Below are positions 17,564 through 26,845 of a DNA stretch of 64,000 nt, one piece after another. The position numbers and the translations under genes are program-made. The notes beneath the pieces are model-generated. The model was not told where the DNA came from. It saw only the letters and a program-made list of their open reading frames with translations, and searched no databases. The first letter of the stretch is position 1. Every line of letters begins with the position of its first letter. This DNA comes from an uncultured Rhodobacterales bacterium (GTDB lineage: Bacteria > Pseudomonadota > Alphaproteobacteria > Rhodobacterales > Rhodobacteraceae): the NCBI GenBank assembly GCA_903845215.1, contig CAIMWI010000075.1, positions 62,001 to 126,000 of the forward strand, in the 5' to 3' direction.

Positions 17564-18019
17564 CTAGCTGATGCTTTCCAGCCGCTCTTTGCTCATATCG
17601 CCGGGCACGATGGTGATTGGCACGGGCAAGCTGCCTGCGCTGCGGGTCAGGGCGGTGACCAAGGGGCCGGGGCCGGATTTTTCGTGGCTAGCGCCCAGAA
17701 CCAGCACACCCACCTGCGGGTCTTCGCGCACCTGAGACAAAATTTCGACCTCGGGGTCGCCCTCGCGGATCACCAGTTCGGGGTTGATGCCATGCCGGTC
17801 GCGCATCCATTTGGCAAAGACTTCAAAATGCGCCTCGATCCTCTCGCGGGCTTCGGCGCGCATCAGGTCGGCCACACCCATCCAATGCTGGTATTCCTCG
17901 GGCGGGATGATCGACAGGATCTGCACCCCGCCTTGGGTTTTGGCCGCCCGCAGCGCGGCAAAGCGCATGGCGTTCAGACATTCTCGGCTATCATCCAGCA
18001 CGACCAGAAACTTGCGCAT
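17564..18019 (-). CDS. Universal stress protein (UspA family)
   Basis: A 151-residue single UspA domain. FLVVLDDSRECLNAMRFAALRAA is the first strand and helix, and the C-terminal VLVLGASHEKSGPGPLVTAL and VPITIVPG resemble the ATP-binding G-x2-G-x9-G(S/T) arrangement. Role: a general stress or energy-limitation response, mechanism unknown. AAGGAGA precedes the ATG. It lies 80 bases upstream of the NifU-type gene on the same strand. Confidence 0.9.
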   Translation of the reverse strand: MRKFLVVLDDSRECLNAMRFAALRAAKTQGGVQILSIIPPEEYQHWMGVADLMRAEARERIEAHFEVFAKWMRDRHGINPELVIREGDPEVEILSQVREDPQVGVLVLGASHEKSGPGPLVTALTRSAGSLPVPITIVPGDMSKERLESIS

Positions 18020-18082
18020 GGGGATCTCCTTCGGGACCCTTATCGCCTATGGGGGCCGGGATTGACAAGCCTTTCCGGCAGG

Positions 18083-18958
18083 TCATGCCATGCTGCTTGC
18101 AGCCCAATCCAGATAAAGCGCGCGGGCCCGTTCTGTCATGGGGCGGTGGGGGTATAGCGTGTCGTCAAAGGCCGATACCGCAGTGACTTTGGCGAAATTG
18201 CCGGAAAGGAAGATTTCATCGGCACTATGGGCATCATCAAAGGTCAAGACAGTTTCCACCACGTCCACCCCATCGGCGCGCAGATTGGCGATATGGCGGG
18301 CGCGGGTGATGCCAGATAGGAAGGTGCCGTTGGGAATAGGCGTGAAGACCACGCCGTCTTTGACCAAAAACACATTGGCGGTGGCACTTTCGGCCAGATT
18401 GCCCAGCGCATCGGCGACCAAGGCATTTCCGAAGCCTTTGGATTTTGCCTCGGTCAACATGCGGGCGTTGTTGGGGTAAAGACAGCCTGCCTTGGCGTTG
18501 CAAACGGCATCTTCCAGCACGGGGCGGCGAAAGCGGGTGCGGGTGACGGTGGTGGCGTAGTTGGGGCTGGGCATGGCGCATTCTTCCAGCGCAATGGCAA
18601 AGCCCGTGGCCCCCTGCTGTGGCGACACACCCAGATCAGACCCATGCAGCGCCCAATACATCGGGCGGATGTAGACGGCTTGGCCGGGGGCAAACCCCTC
18701 TAAACCTTCGCGGATCACCGCCTCCATCTGGTCGGGGGCGCAGGTGGGCGTGATCATCAACGCCTCGGCCGAGCGGTTGAGGCGGGCGCAGTGCTTGTCC
18801 AGATCCGGCACCAGCCCATCAAACCGCCGCGCCCCGTCAAAGACCGACGAGCCTTGCCATATCCCATGATCGGACGCCTTCATCACCGCCAGATCGCCGT
18901 CATGCCAGCGCCCTTCGAAATAGGTGCGCACGGCGGTGGTTTGGGTGGTGATGGTCAT
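18083..18958 (-). CDS. Class-IV PLP aminotransferase (branched-chain aminotransferase-like)
   Basis: A 291-residue fold-type IV PLP enzyme, most similar to branched-chain aminotransferases (IlvE). DHGIWQGSSVFDGAR is the early conserved motif; the PLP-binding Lys is in VCNAKAGCLYPNNAR; LAESATANVFLV and GTFLSGITRARH are the late motifs. D-amino-acid transaminases and (R)-selective amine transaminases share this fold, so substrate is uncertain. The upstream 383 bases hold a strong intrinsic terminator in the same orientation 75 bases before the ATG, which could act as an attenuator. Confidence 0.87.
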   Translation of the reverse strand: MTITTQTTAVRTYFEGRWHDGDLAVMKASDHGIWQGSSVFDGARRFDGLVPDLDKHCARLNRSAEALMITPTCAPDQMEAVIREGLEGFAPGQAVYIRPMYWALHGSDLGVSPQQGATGFAIALEECAMPSPNYATTVTRTRFRRPVLEDAVCNAKAGCLYPNNARMLTEAKSKGFGNALVADALGNLAESATANVFLVKDGVVFTPIPNGTFLSGITRARHIANLRADGVDVVETVLTFDDAHSADEIFLSGNFAKVTAVSAFDDTLYPHRPMTERARALYLDWAASSMA

Positions 18959-19033
18959 GCTGGCCCCCTAAAACCCACAGTTAATCACCCACCGCCGCAA
19001 AGCGAAAGAGGGTCATTCCGCAAGGACGATCGC

Positions 19034-19068
19034 AAAAAAATGCCCCTGGCCTGAACAGGTCCAGGGGC
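19034..19068 (-). terminator. Intrinsic terminator upstream of the class-IV aminotransferase
   Basis: On the minus strand, GCCCCTGG and CCAGGGGC pair around an inner CCTG-tt-CAGG, giving about 12 base pairs with one bulged A. This is followed by A and seven T. It is the strongest Rho-independent terminator I see in the window. It lies 273 bases after the trpS stop and 75 bases before the next ATG on the same strand. Confidence 0.85.
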
Positions 19069-19082
19069 TTAAGCCCGGTCAG

Positions 19083-19175
19083 TCAATGGCCCAGCTGCGG
19101 GGACAGGCGCGGGCATCCGGGAAAGAGGCAAGTGACTACGCGATTCAGTATCGGGGGAGTTTGAATCGATTCCAT
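19083..19175 (-). CDS. Possible 30-codon leader ORF before the terminator
   Basis: The ATG at 19175 opens a 30-residue ORF beginning MESIQTPPILNRVV. It stops 15 bases before the 5' arm of the terminator. Eight of its residues are Ile, Leu or Val, but there is no run of a single regulatory codon and no good Shine-Dalgarno sequence. It is recorded because its placement is what a leader peptide would show; it may be chance. Confidence 0.15.
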   Translation of the reverse strand: MESIQTPPILNRVVTCLFPGCPRLSPQLGH

Positions 19176-19341
19176 GACAGGTTCGTCTTGCGAACTCTTA
19201 GGATAACCAATTGAAAAAATTAAAAATTCGCAATGAAAAGCCGTGCCTTGGGCCAAGGGCATAGCGCGGTTGTTGCGATTAGGGATTGTTGGCGCCCCAA
19301 ACCGGCAAAGCGATTCTGTGATTTGGGGTTCGCCGGCCCGA

Positions 19342-20400
19342 TTACATCGGACGCGAGCGGATCATGCCGACGATGTCATAAACCTGTTCCAGCACCGGAC
19401 GCGCCAAGGCATCAGCGCGCGCAGCTCCTGCGCCCAAGATGCGGTCGATCTCGGCAGGGTCTTTCATCAGGCGGTTCATCTCGGTCGTGATGGGTTCCAG
19501 CTTGGCCACGGCCAAATCGGCCAAGGCGGGCTTGAACGTGCCAAACTGCGCACCGGCATAGTCGGCGATCACTTGGGCGGGGGTGTGGCCTGCCAAAGCG
19601 GCGTAGATGTTTACGAGGTTCTTCGCCTCTGGCCGGTCTTTTAGCCCTTCGACATGATCAGGCAGCGGGTCCATATCGGTTTTGGCCTTGCGGATCTTTT
19701 TGGAAATCGTGTCGGCGTCATCCGTCAGGTTGATGCGGCTTTGATCCGAAGGGTCAGATTTTGACATCTTCGCCGTGCCATCGCGCAGCGACATAACACG
19801 GGTCGCGGCCCCCTCGATCACCGGTTCAACCACCGGAAAGAAGTTGACCTTGTAGTCATGGTTGAACTTGATCGCGATGTCGCGGCACAGTTCCAGATGC
19901 TGCTTTTGATCTTCGCCCACCGGAACATGGGTGGCTTTATAGGCCAAAATGTCGGCAGCCATCAGCGCCGGATAGGCGAAAAGGCCGAGGCTGGCCGCCT
20001 CGGCATCTTTGCCGGCGGTTTTGTCTTTCCACTGGGTCATCCGGCCCATCCAACCCATGCGGGCGATGCAGTTGAAAATCCAGGCGAGTTCGGCGTGCGC
20101 CGTGACTTGGCTTTGGTTGAAAAGAATGGAGCGTGTGGGATCAATCCCCGCCGCGATAAAGCCCGCCGCCGCCTCGCGGGTTTGGTGACGCAGTTTGACC
20201 GGGTCCTGCCAGACCGTGATGGCGTGCATGTCGACCAAGCAATAAACCGTCTCGATCCCCTCGTCCTGCTTTTCCACAAAGCGCTTAAGCGCCCCAAGGT
20301 AATTGCCCAATGTCAGCCCGCCCGAGGGCTGTATGCCCGAGAAGATGCGGGTCGGAAAAGCGGCTGATTTGGTCAGAGGCGTTTGGACCGGCTCGGACAT
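19342..20400 (-). CDS. trpS: Tryptophanyl-tRNA synthetase
   Basis: Charges tRNA-Trp. A 352-residue class-I synthetase with the HIGH-equivalent [10 protein letters not shown] at residues 25-34 and the KMSKS loop in [13 protein letters not shown]. The track ORF starts at 20460; the ATG at 20400 (MSEPVQT) has GGAG six bases upstream. It is divergent from the rhomboid-like gene. No terminator is obvious directly after its stop, so its transcript may extend to the 19034 terminator. Confidence 0.95.
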   Translation of the reverse strand: MSEPVQTPLTKSAAFPTRIFSGIQPSGGLTLGNYLGALKRFVEKQDEGIETVYCLVDMHAITVWQDPVKLRHQTREAAAGFIAAGIDPTRSILFNQSQVTAHAELAWIFNCIARMGWMGRMTQWKDKTAGKDAEAASLGLFAYPALMAADILAYKATHVPVGEDQKQHLELCRDIAIKFNHDYKVNFFPVVEPVIEGAATRVMSLRDGTAKMSKSDPSDQSRINLTDDADTISKKIRKAKTDMDPLPDHVEGLKDRPEAKNLVNIYAALAGHTPAQVIADYAGAQFGTFKPALADLAVAKLEPITTEMNRLMKDPAEIDRILGAGAARADALARPVLEQVYDIVGMIRSRPM

Positions 20401-20484
20401 GATAGCTCCATCTGGCAAAAGGTGACGATTGCCCTTATCTGTCCCCAAGGCGGGCGTCAATTGCGCCCCCCGACAAGAGGCCCC

Positions 20485-21192
20485 ATGTCAGACCAAACCC
20501 AACCCCCGATCAACCCCCTGCCGGCCATCACTTGGGCGCTTGCCTTGCCCATGATCGCGATGGAGGTGGTGGTGAATGCAGCCGCGAACGGGCTGGTCGG
20601 CGGGCCGGCGGGGATTGGCTGGCGGGCGCAAGCCATTCAGAATTTCGCTTTTTCGCCGGATTATTTGCGCCAAATGCTGATCCTGTGGCAGTTTCCACTG
20701 GATGGGCTTTATCGCCCCTTTACCTACGCCATGGTCAACGTCGACTTGACGCAGGCGCTGTTTGTCATTGTGATCTTGCTGGCCTTGGGCAAATTCGTCG
20801 GCGAAGTGTTCGCTTGGTGGGCGGTTTTGGCGGTGTTTTTGGTCTCATCCCTGATGGCGGCGCTGGCCTATACGGCGGTGCCTTTTACCCACGGTGGGCT
20901 GATCGGGGGCTATCCGCCGGTTTATGGGTTGATCGGGGCCTTTAGCTACATCCAATGGATGCGCGCATCAGGGGCCGGGGCAGCGCGCTTGCGGGCTTTT
21001 CAGTTGATCGGCTTTTTGATGGGCTTTCGCATCCTATTTGGCATCTTTTCGCTGGTGGCTTATGGCTATGACCAAAGCATCGGTTGGGATTGGGTTGCAG
21101 AGCTTGCAGGCTTTGCCACGGGGTTCTTGCTGTCTTTCGCCGTCAGTCCTGGTGGGTGGGGCAGGCTTTTGGCCTCTGTTCGGCGGCGTTAA
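20485..21192 (+). CDS. Catalytically inactive rhomboid-fold membrane protein
   Basis: A 235-residue polytopic membrane protein with the rhomboid arrangement of about six helices. The catalytic residues are absent. The GxSG loop is replaced by [13 protein letters not shown], with Tyr143 at the Ser position. The late helix reads [10 protein letters not shown], with Glu206 where the catalytic His should be, and the HxxxN motif of helix 2 is also missing. It is therefore a pseudoprotease candidate rather than a protease. AGAGG lies four bases before the ATG; the track start at 20383 is too early. Its stop overlaps the murJ stop by four bases, convergently. Confidence 0.8.
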   Translation: MSDQTQPPINPLPAITWALALPMIAMEVVVNAAANGLVGGPAGIGWRAQAIQNFAFSPDYLRQMLILWQFPLDGLYRPFTYAMVNVDLTQALFVIVILLALGKFVGEVFAWWAVLAVFLVSSLMAALAYTAVPFTHGGLIGGYPPVYGLIGAFSYIQWMRASGAGAARLRAFQLIGFLMGFRILFGIFSLVAYGYDQSIGWDWVAELAGFATGFLLSFAVSPGGWGRLLASVRRR

Positions 21193-22727
21193 GTCCGTCT
21201 GCGCAGAGCAGCAAAGTCTTTCAGCTTAAACGCCCCCAAAGCGGTGCCTGCACCGAAATAGGCCGCAATCCCCAAAGCACACAGACCCGCCAGCGCCGGA
21301 TAGCGCCAAAAGGCCAAGTGCAAAGCCGATGTCAGCGCCCAAGCGGCAGCCCATAAAACCACCCCCATCACAGCACAAGCCGCCACGATGCGCGGCAGAC
21401 GCTGCAAAAACCTTGCATCAAACCGCGCTTCAGGCCCCATGCGGCGCGATCCCCACCACAATTGGCCCACCATAACCCAGCCCGCAAGAGTTGTGGCCCA
21501 AGCGGCGGCGGAAAAGCCCAGATAGGGCAACATCCCCACCGCCATGGCGGCGTTGGTGATCATCGACACAACGGCATAGCGAAACGGGCTGCGGCTGTCT
21601 TCGCGGGCGTAAAACAGGGGCTGCAAGACCTTGTGCAGCACAAAAGCGGGTAGCCCAAGGCCGTAAATCGCCAGAACTAGGGCGGTGGCTTGGGTGTCTT
21701 GGTTGCGAAAGGCGCCGCGTTCATACAATACGGAACACAAGGGTTCGGCCAGCACAGCCAGCGCCACGGCGGCGGGCAGGGTCATGGCCAGCGCAAACTC
21801 TGCCCCGCGGTTGAAAGACGCGCGCCCGCCTTCGGCATCGCCTGCCCGCAAGCGGCGCGACAGGTCGGGCAGCAGCACCGTGCCAATCGCAATCCCCACC
21901 ACGCCCAAGGGCAACTGATACAGCCTGTCAGCATAAGACAGCCACGCCACCGCCCCTTCGGTAAAGCTGGCCACTTGCCGACCCACCAGCAGATTGATCT
22001 GCACCACGCCGCCTGCCAGCACTGCAGGGCCTGCGATCATGGCCAGTCGCGCCAAATCCGCCGTCCAGCGCGGGATGCCAAAGCTGAAGCGATAGCCGAT
22101 CTTGTGCGCTGACACCCAAGTGAACGCCAGTTGCGCCACCCCCGTCAGCGGCACGGTCCACGACAGGGTCAGCCCCATATCCCATCCCGCCCAAACCGCC
22201 ACGGTCATCGCGGCGATAAAGACCAAGTTCATCAAGACCGGCACAAAGGATGCTTCGGAAAAATGGCCATGCGTGGTCAAAATGCCCGACAACAGCGCCA
22301 CCAGCGAGATGAACAGGATATATGAAAACGAAATCTGGCCGAAGGTCACCGCCAGATCAAACCGCTCTCCGGTAAAGCCAGACGCCATAGCCCAGACCAG
22401 CCAAGGCATGGCCAGCGTGCCGATCACGGTAAAGGCCAACAAAAGCGTCACCATGCCGTTCCACGCATCGCGGGCAAAGCCTGCGGCATCCTCGCCCCCT
22501 TCCAGCTTTTTGGCAAACATCGGCACAAAGGCCATGTTGAACGCGCCTTCGGCAAAGAAGCGGCGAAACATGTTGGGCAAGGAAAAGGCGACCAAGAACG
22601 CCTCGGCCACGGGGCCGGTGCCCAGATAGGCCGCCATCATCACATCGCGGGCAAAGCCTGTGCCACGCGAAATCAGTGTCCAACCGCCCACGGTCAGAAT
22701 GTTGCGAACAAGCGATTGCGGTTTCAT
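21189..22727 (-). CDS. murJ: Lipid II flippase MurJ
   Basis: A 512-residue MOP-superfamily membrane protein that flips lipid II for peptidoglycan synthesis. The N-terminus (LVRNILTVGGWTLISRGTGF, then ARDVMMAAYLGTG) and the NMFRRFFAEGAFNMAFVPMF motif are diagnostic. About 14 hydrophobic segments are expected and visible. The track ORF starts at 22760 inside glnD; the ATG at 22727 follows AAGGA and lies one base after the glnD stop, so translation is probably coupled. Confidence 0.95.
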   Translation of the reverse strand: MKPQSLVRNILTVGGWTLISRGTGFARDVMMAAYLGTGPVAEAFLVAFSLPNMFRRFFAEGAFNMAFVPMFAKKLEGGEDAAGFARDAWNGMVTLLLAFTVIGTLAMPWLVWAMASGFTGERFDLAVTFGQISFSYILFISLVALLSGILTTHGHFSEASFVPVLMNLVFIAAMTVAVWAGWDMGLTLSWTVPLTGVAQLAFTWVSAHKIGYRFSFGIPRWTADLARLAMIAGPAVLAGGVVQINLLVGRQVASFTEGAVAWLSYADRLYQLPLGVVGIAIGTVLLPDLSRRLRAGDAEGGRASFNRGAEFALAMTLPAAVALAVLAEPLCSVLYERGAFRNQDTQATALVLAIYGLGLPAFVLHKVLQPLFYAREDSRSPFRYAVVSMITNAAMAVGMLPYLGFSAAAWATTLAGWVMVGQLWWGSRRMGPEARFDARFLQRLPRIVAACAVMGVVLWAAAWALTSALHLAFWRYPALAGLCALGIAAYFGAGTALGAFKLKDFAALRRRT

Positions 22728-22728
22728 G

Positions 22729-25512
22729 TTATCCTTGCGCCCGTTCGGCCCCTTCGGCAATCGCCTGCCGCAGCTTGCGGTCCAGGTTTTCTTGCCGATT
22801 TTTGGCGTGCAGCTTTAGGCCGAACATGTCTTTGACATAAAAGGCATCGACCACCTGCGCCCCATAGGTCGCAATGACGGCAGAGGCAATATAGATGTGA
22901 TTGGCCGCCAAAGTGCGGGTCAGATCGAACAACAGGCCGGGCCTGTCGCGGGTGTCGACCTCGATGATGGTGTAGATTTCAGAGCCTTCGTTGTCAAAGG
23001 TGATATGGGTGGGAAAGCGAAACTCGCGGTCACGTTTTTTCACCTTGTCGCGGTCTGCAAGGGCGGTGCGCGGGCGCACCTCGCCCTTAAGGGTCTTGTC
23101 GATCATCGCCTGCAAGCGTTGCAGTTTTGAAACTTCGTAAGGATGCCCTTCGATATCTTGCACCCAAAACACCGCCGTGGCGTAGCCGTCTTTGGATGTA
23201 TAGGTCCGCGCATCGACCACATTGGCCCCCACCAAGGCCAAGGCCCCCGCAAGGCGCGAGAAGATGCCCGGATGATCCACCAGCGCAAAGCAGGCACGGG
23301 TGGCATCGCGGGTGGGTTCGGGGTGCAGATCGATGCGGATTTCGTCGTTGGGCAGGTCTAACAGCAGGCGGGCAAAGGCTTCTTGAGTGTCCGTGCTTAG
23401 GCCATGCCAATAGGGGTCGTAATGGCGGGCGGTTTCGCGGGTGACTTGTTCCTCGTTCCACTCTGACAGGCGGGCGCGCAGGGCGCTGCGGCTGTCTTCG
23501 ACGGCACGTTCGCGGCTGATCGTTTCTAGCCCACCTTCCAGCGCCTCGGCGGTTAGGGTGTACAACTGGCGCAGCAGCATGGCTTTCCAGTTGTTCCATG
23601 TGCCCGGCCCTACGCCGCGAATATCGCATACGGTCAGCACCGTCAGCAAATCCAGCCGCTTGCGGGTTTCCACCGCTTTGGCAAAATCGCGCACCGTGCG
23701 CGGGTCGCCCACATCGCGCTTTTGCGCCATGTCAGACATCAGCAGGTGATAGCGCACCAGCCATTCCACCGTCTCGGTCTCTTCGGCCGTAAGCCCCAGC
23801 CGCGGGCAAATCCGCCGCGCGAGTTGCGCGCCGATGATGGAATGATCCTCGGGGCGGCCCTTGCCGATGTCATGCAAAAGCAAAGCCACATAGATGATCC
23901 GCCGGTTGACCCCGTCTTTCAGAATACCACTGACCACGGGCAATTCTTCGATCAACTCGCCGCGTTCGATCTGCGCAAGGCACGAGACGCATTGGATGAT
24001 GTGTTCATCCACCGTGTAATGGTGGTAGACGTTAAACTGCATCATGGCGACGATGTTTTCAAACTCAGGGATAAAGGCCGACAGCACCCCCAATTCGTTC
24101 ATTCGCCGCAGCGGGCGTTCGGGGTTGCCGTGATCCAAGAGCAGGCTCAGGAAAATTTGCACTGCCGCCGGATCATCGCGCAGATGATCGTCGATCAAAT
24201 GCAAGTTTGACGCCAAAAGCCGCATCATGTTGGGGTGTAAAAGATACCCTGTCCGCAACGCCTCTTCAAAAACGCGCAGAATGTTCAGCGGGTCTGACAG
24301 GAATTTCTTAGGGTCCGCCGCATCCAAACGCCCTTGCATCAGCTTGAAACCAGCAGCCACCTTGCGGCGGTTCAAAAAGCCGATGATGCGGGCTTCGGGC
24401 TTGGCGTGGCGGGCCTCTAGTTCGGTCAGGAAGATACGGGTGAGTTCACCGACACGGGTGGCGTGGCGGAAATAATCCTGCATGAAATGTTCCACCGCCC
24501 GCCTGCCACCATAATCTCGGTAGTTCATCCGCTCGGCCACTTCGACTTGCAGGTCAAAGGTCAGCTGGTCGGTGGTGCGTTTGGTGATGTAGTGCATATG
24601 GCTGCGCGCGGCCCAGAGGAAGTTTTCGGCGCGCTGGAAGATGGCGAATTCTTCGGCCGTCAACAGGCCCGCGCCTACCAAGCCTTCGGCGGAAGGCACA
24701 CGGTGCAGATATTTGCCGATCCAATACAATGTTTGCAGGTCGCGCAGACCGCCTTTGGCCTCTTTGACATTGGGTTCCAGCACATAGCGCTGACCGCCTT
24801 GGCGTTTGTGCCTTTCGGCGCGTTCGGCAAGTTTGGCGTCAATGAATTCGCGCCCTGTGGTGCGAAACAGGTCTGACCAAAGCTTGTCGTCCAATTCATT
24901 GGCAAGGGTTTGATCGCCGGTGATATAGCGATGTTCCAAAAGCGCGGTGCGGATCGTGATATCCTCGCGCCCTAGGCGCAGGCAGTCTTTGACCGTGCGG
25001 CTGGAATGGCCGACTTTCAGTTTCAGATCCCATAGGATGTACAGCAGCGTTTCAATCACGCTTTCGGCACGCGGGGTGATTTTCCATGGGTACAAAAACA
25101 GCAGGTCCACGTCCGATTGCGGCGCCATTTCCGATCGGCCAAAGCCGCCGACGGCCAGCACACACAGGCGTTCGGCATCGCTTTTGACCTGCAAAGGGTG
25201 CAACATCTCAGCCGCTTCAAACGCCACCAAAAGAAGGCAATCCGTCAAGCACGCTTGCGAGTGGGTCAGCGGCAAGGCGTTGCGCGGATCGCGCGCAAAG
25301 GCACGTTCCAGGGTGATGTTGGCACTTGCCTTTGCGTCTGCCAAAAGGCGCGCCACTTGGGTGCGGGCCGTGCGGATGTCGGGCTTTCCGGCACAGGCGC
25401 TGGCGACCAGCGGGCGCAGGGTGGTTATGTCCAGCACGGCGTCTTGGGGCAGCAGCAGGGGCTGATCCCTTGGCTGCAGTTTGTCAGTGGTGCCTGCGGA
25501 TGCAGCCACCAC
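22729..25512 (-). CDS. glnD: Bifunctional PII uridylyltransferase / uridylyl-removing enzyme
   Basis: Senses glutamine and uridylylates or deuridylylates PII (GlnB/GlnK), controlling nitrogen metabolism. The 927-residue protein has the nucleotidyltransferase motif GGFGRSEMAPQSDVDLLFL near residue 126, an HD domain with HDIGKGRPEDHS in the middle, and two C-terminal ACT domains (DHPGIFSRLAGAL and TRDRPGLLFDLTRTL). The start is GTG at 25512, two bases after the stop of the LpoA-like gene, with AGGA upstream. Gene order lpoA-like, glnD, murJ is compact on one strand. Confidence 0.95.
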   Translation of the reverse strand: MVAASAGTTDKLQPRDQPLLLPQDAVLDITTLRPLVASACAGKPDIRTARTQVARLLADAKASANITLERAFARDPRNALPLTHSQACLTDCLLLVAFEAAEMLHPLQVKSDAERLCVLAVGGFGRSEMAPQSDVDLLFLYPWKITPRAESVIETLLYILWDLKLKVGHSSRTVKDCLRLGREDITIRTALLEHRYITGDQTLANELDDKLWSDLFRTTGREFIDAKLAERAERHKRQGGQRYVLEPNVKEAKGGLRDLQTLYWIGKYLHRVPSAEGLVGAGLLTAEEFAIFQRAENFLWAARSHMHYITKRTTDQLTFDLQVEVAERMNYRDYGGRRAVEHFMQDYFRHATRVGELTRIFLTELEARHAKPEARIIGFLNRRKVAAGFKLMQGRLDAADPKKFLSDPLNILRVFEEALRTGYLLHPNMMRLLASNLHLIDDHLRDDPAAVQIFLSLLLDHGNPERPLRRMNELGVLSAFIPEFENIVAMMQFNVYHHYTVDEHIIQCVSCLAQIERGELIEELPVVSGILKDGVNRRIIYVALLLHDIGKGRPEDHSIIGAQLARRICPRLGLTAEETETVEWLVRYHLLMSDMAQKRDVGDPRTVRDFAKAVETRKRLDLLTVLTVCDIRGVGPGTWNNWKAMLLRQLYTLTAEALEGGLETISRERAVEDSRSALRARLSEWNEEQVTRETARHYDPYWHGLSTDTQEAFARLLLDLPNDEIRIDLHPEPTRDATRACFALVDHPGIFSRLAGALALVGANVVDARTYTSKDGYATAVFWVQDIEGHPYEVSKLQRLQAMIDKTLKGEVRPRTALADRDKVKKRDREFRFPTHITFDNEGSEIYTIIEVDTRDRPGLLFDLTRTLAANHIYIASAVIATYGAQVVDAFYVKDMFGLKLHAKNRQENLDRKLRQAIAEGAERAQG

Positions 25513-25514
25513 CG

Positions 25515-26711
25515 TTAGAATCCTGCCCGGCCCGAACCCGGGCCGCCCGTGAAGCTGCGCTGCGCGGGATCAATGACTGTGACCTGTTGGTTGACGATCT
25601 GCGCCACAGCCAAGCCGCGCTCGTTCGTGCCATTGGGCAGAAAGCGGAAGATGCCGTTCACACCCACAAAGCCCGCGCCTTGCGTCAGGCCACTTGGGCC
25701 AAGCGCGCCCAGCCCACTTTGCTTGACCAAGGCCCCGATGGCCGCCATGCCATCATAAGCAAGACCCGCAGTGGCATGGGGCGCTGCCCCATAGGCCGTT
25801 TGATAGCGGGCCAGAAACTGTTGCGCCAAGCCGGGGTCTGGCAGGGCAAACCAACCGCCTTGCACGCCGGGTTGGGTCAGGTTTGCCACCGGAATATCCC
25901 AGCGCGTAAGGCCAATGTATTGCGTGGTGACAGGATCAACCCCGTTTTCCATCAGCAACTGGGTCAGCAAGGGCAATGCGCCCCCCGTATCGGCTGTCAA
26001 GAACACCGCCTGAGATGACGATGCTTGGGCAGAGGCGGCGATGTCAGTCACAGCTTGGACAATACCGTTCTGGCTGAACTGGTAGCTGCCAACAGCGGCA
26101 ACCGACCCTCCGGCCGCCACAACGGCGGATTCGATGGCGGCCTTGCCCACCTCTCCCGCAGCGGTTTGGTCCGATACCACCATAATGCGTGCCAGCCCTT
26201 TGGTCACGGCATAGGAGGCCAGACGATTGGCCGTGCTGTCAAAGGTTTGGCCTAGAATAAACACGTTGCCACCGGCGATGGCAGGGTTGTTTGAAAAGCT
26301 GATCACAGCCACCCCACGCCCCGCCACTGCCGCACCAGCCATGTTCGCCTCGGCGCCATAAAATGGGCCGAGGATGATCTTGGCACCGTCGTCCACGGCC
26401 TTGCTGGACATGGTGGCCGCGATGTCGGGGTCGGCCGCGGTGGCATAAACGCGCAGATCAATCTGCACATCGCCCAGATCGGCAATGGCCATCCGCGCGG
26501 CATTCTCTAAACCGATGGCAATCAAATCATCGCTCGCCTCGCCCGACCCCGAAGGCACCAGCAGCGCCACGGCCACCCGCGTATCGGTGAAACTGGGCGT
26601 GGCCTGTCCCGAAGGGGCCGCCGTTTCGCACGCACTAAGCACGGCCAAACTGGCCAAAGCGACAGCCAGATGGGAAAGGCGCGCAACAAAACGGGCGAAC
26701 AGGGCTGGCAT
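25515..26711 (-). CDS. LpoA-like penicillin-binding-protein activator lipoprotein
   Basis: A 398-residue lipoprotein with a signal peptide and lipobox LSAC (Cys near residue 28). The mature part is a periplasmic-binding-protein type I fold (GPFYGAEANMAGAA, SFSNNPAIAGGNVFILGQ). This is the C-terminal domain of LpoA/YraM, which activates PBP1A in gammaproteobacteria; the TPR half of LpoA is absent. It sits divergently from rsmI and yraN, the same neighbours as in Escherichia coli, which supports the assignment. Role in outer-membrane stimulation of peptidoglycan synthesis is inferred. Confidence 0.85.
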   Translation of the reverse strand: MPALFARFVARLSHLAVALASLAVLSACETAAPSGQATPSFTDTRVAVALLVPSGSGEASDDLIAIGLENAARMAIADLGDVQIDLRVYATAADPDIAATMSSKAVDDGAKIILGPFYGAEANMAGAAVAGRGVAVISFSNNPAIAGGNVFILGQTFDSTANRLASYAVTKGLARIMVVSDQTAAGEVGKAAIESAVVAAGGSVAAVGSYQFSQNGIVQAVTDIAASAQASSSQAVFLTADTGGALPLLTQLLMENGVDPVTTQYIGLTRWDIPVANLTQPGVQGGWFALPDPGLAQQFLARYQTAYGAAPHATAGLAYDGMAAIGALVKQSGLGALGPSGLTQGAGFVGVNGIFRFLPNGTNERGLAVAQIVNQQVTVIDPAQRSFTGGPGSGRAGF

Positions 26712-26845
26712 CGAACTCTCCTAACCTGCGATTGGGGTCAGAAATGCCGGGCAAATCCGCCCGTTCCCCCTCGCCCCTTGACGAAGGTCAGAGTAAGCGG
26801 AACCACAGGTGATGTAAACTTGGCCGAACACAAAGGAGGCGGAAG

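Larger units (their letters stand above)
19034..19200 (-). ncRNA. Candidate small RNA or attenuator leader ending at the 19034 terminator
   Basis: Reading minus, the segment forms a 5' hairpin (GTTCG-caaga-CGAAC, 19195-19181). Next comes a hairpin with stem CGATTC/GAATCG (19168-19141) whose loop exposes CTCCCCC, complementary to Shine-Dalgarno-like GGGGGAG. The terminator hairpin and T-run follow. An AT-rich patch with a TATCCT hexamer at 19205-19200 precedes it and could be a promoter. The 5' end is a guess. The alternative is that this is simply the trpS 3' UTR or the attenuated leader of the downstream aminotransferase. Confidence 0.35.
18959..19341. other. Long intergenic region between trpS and the aminotransferase with terminator and structured leader
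   Basis: A 383-base region; both flanking genes are on the minus strand. It is not empty. It holds a strong minus-strand terminator (19034-19068), two upstream hairpins (19141-19168 and 19181-19195), a possible 30-codon ORF and a very AT-rich patch at 19200-19235. See the separate entries and findings. Confidence 0.6.

Noticed and set aside
19181-19195. GTTCGTCTTGCGAAC as a LexA box
   Set aside because: Alphaproteobacterial LexA sites are direct repeats (GTTC-N7-GTTC); here the second half is inverted, which fits an RNA hairpin better.
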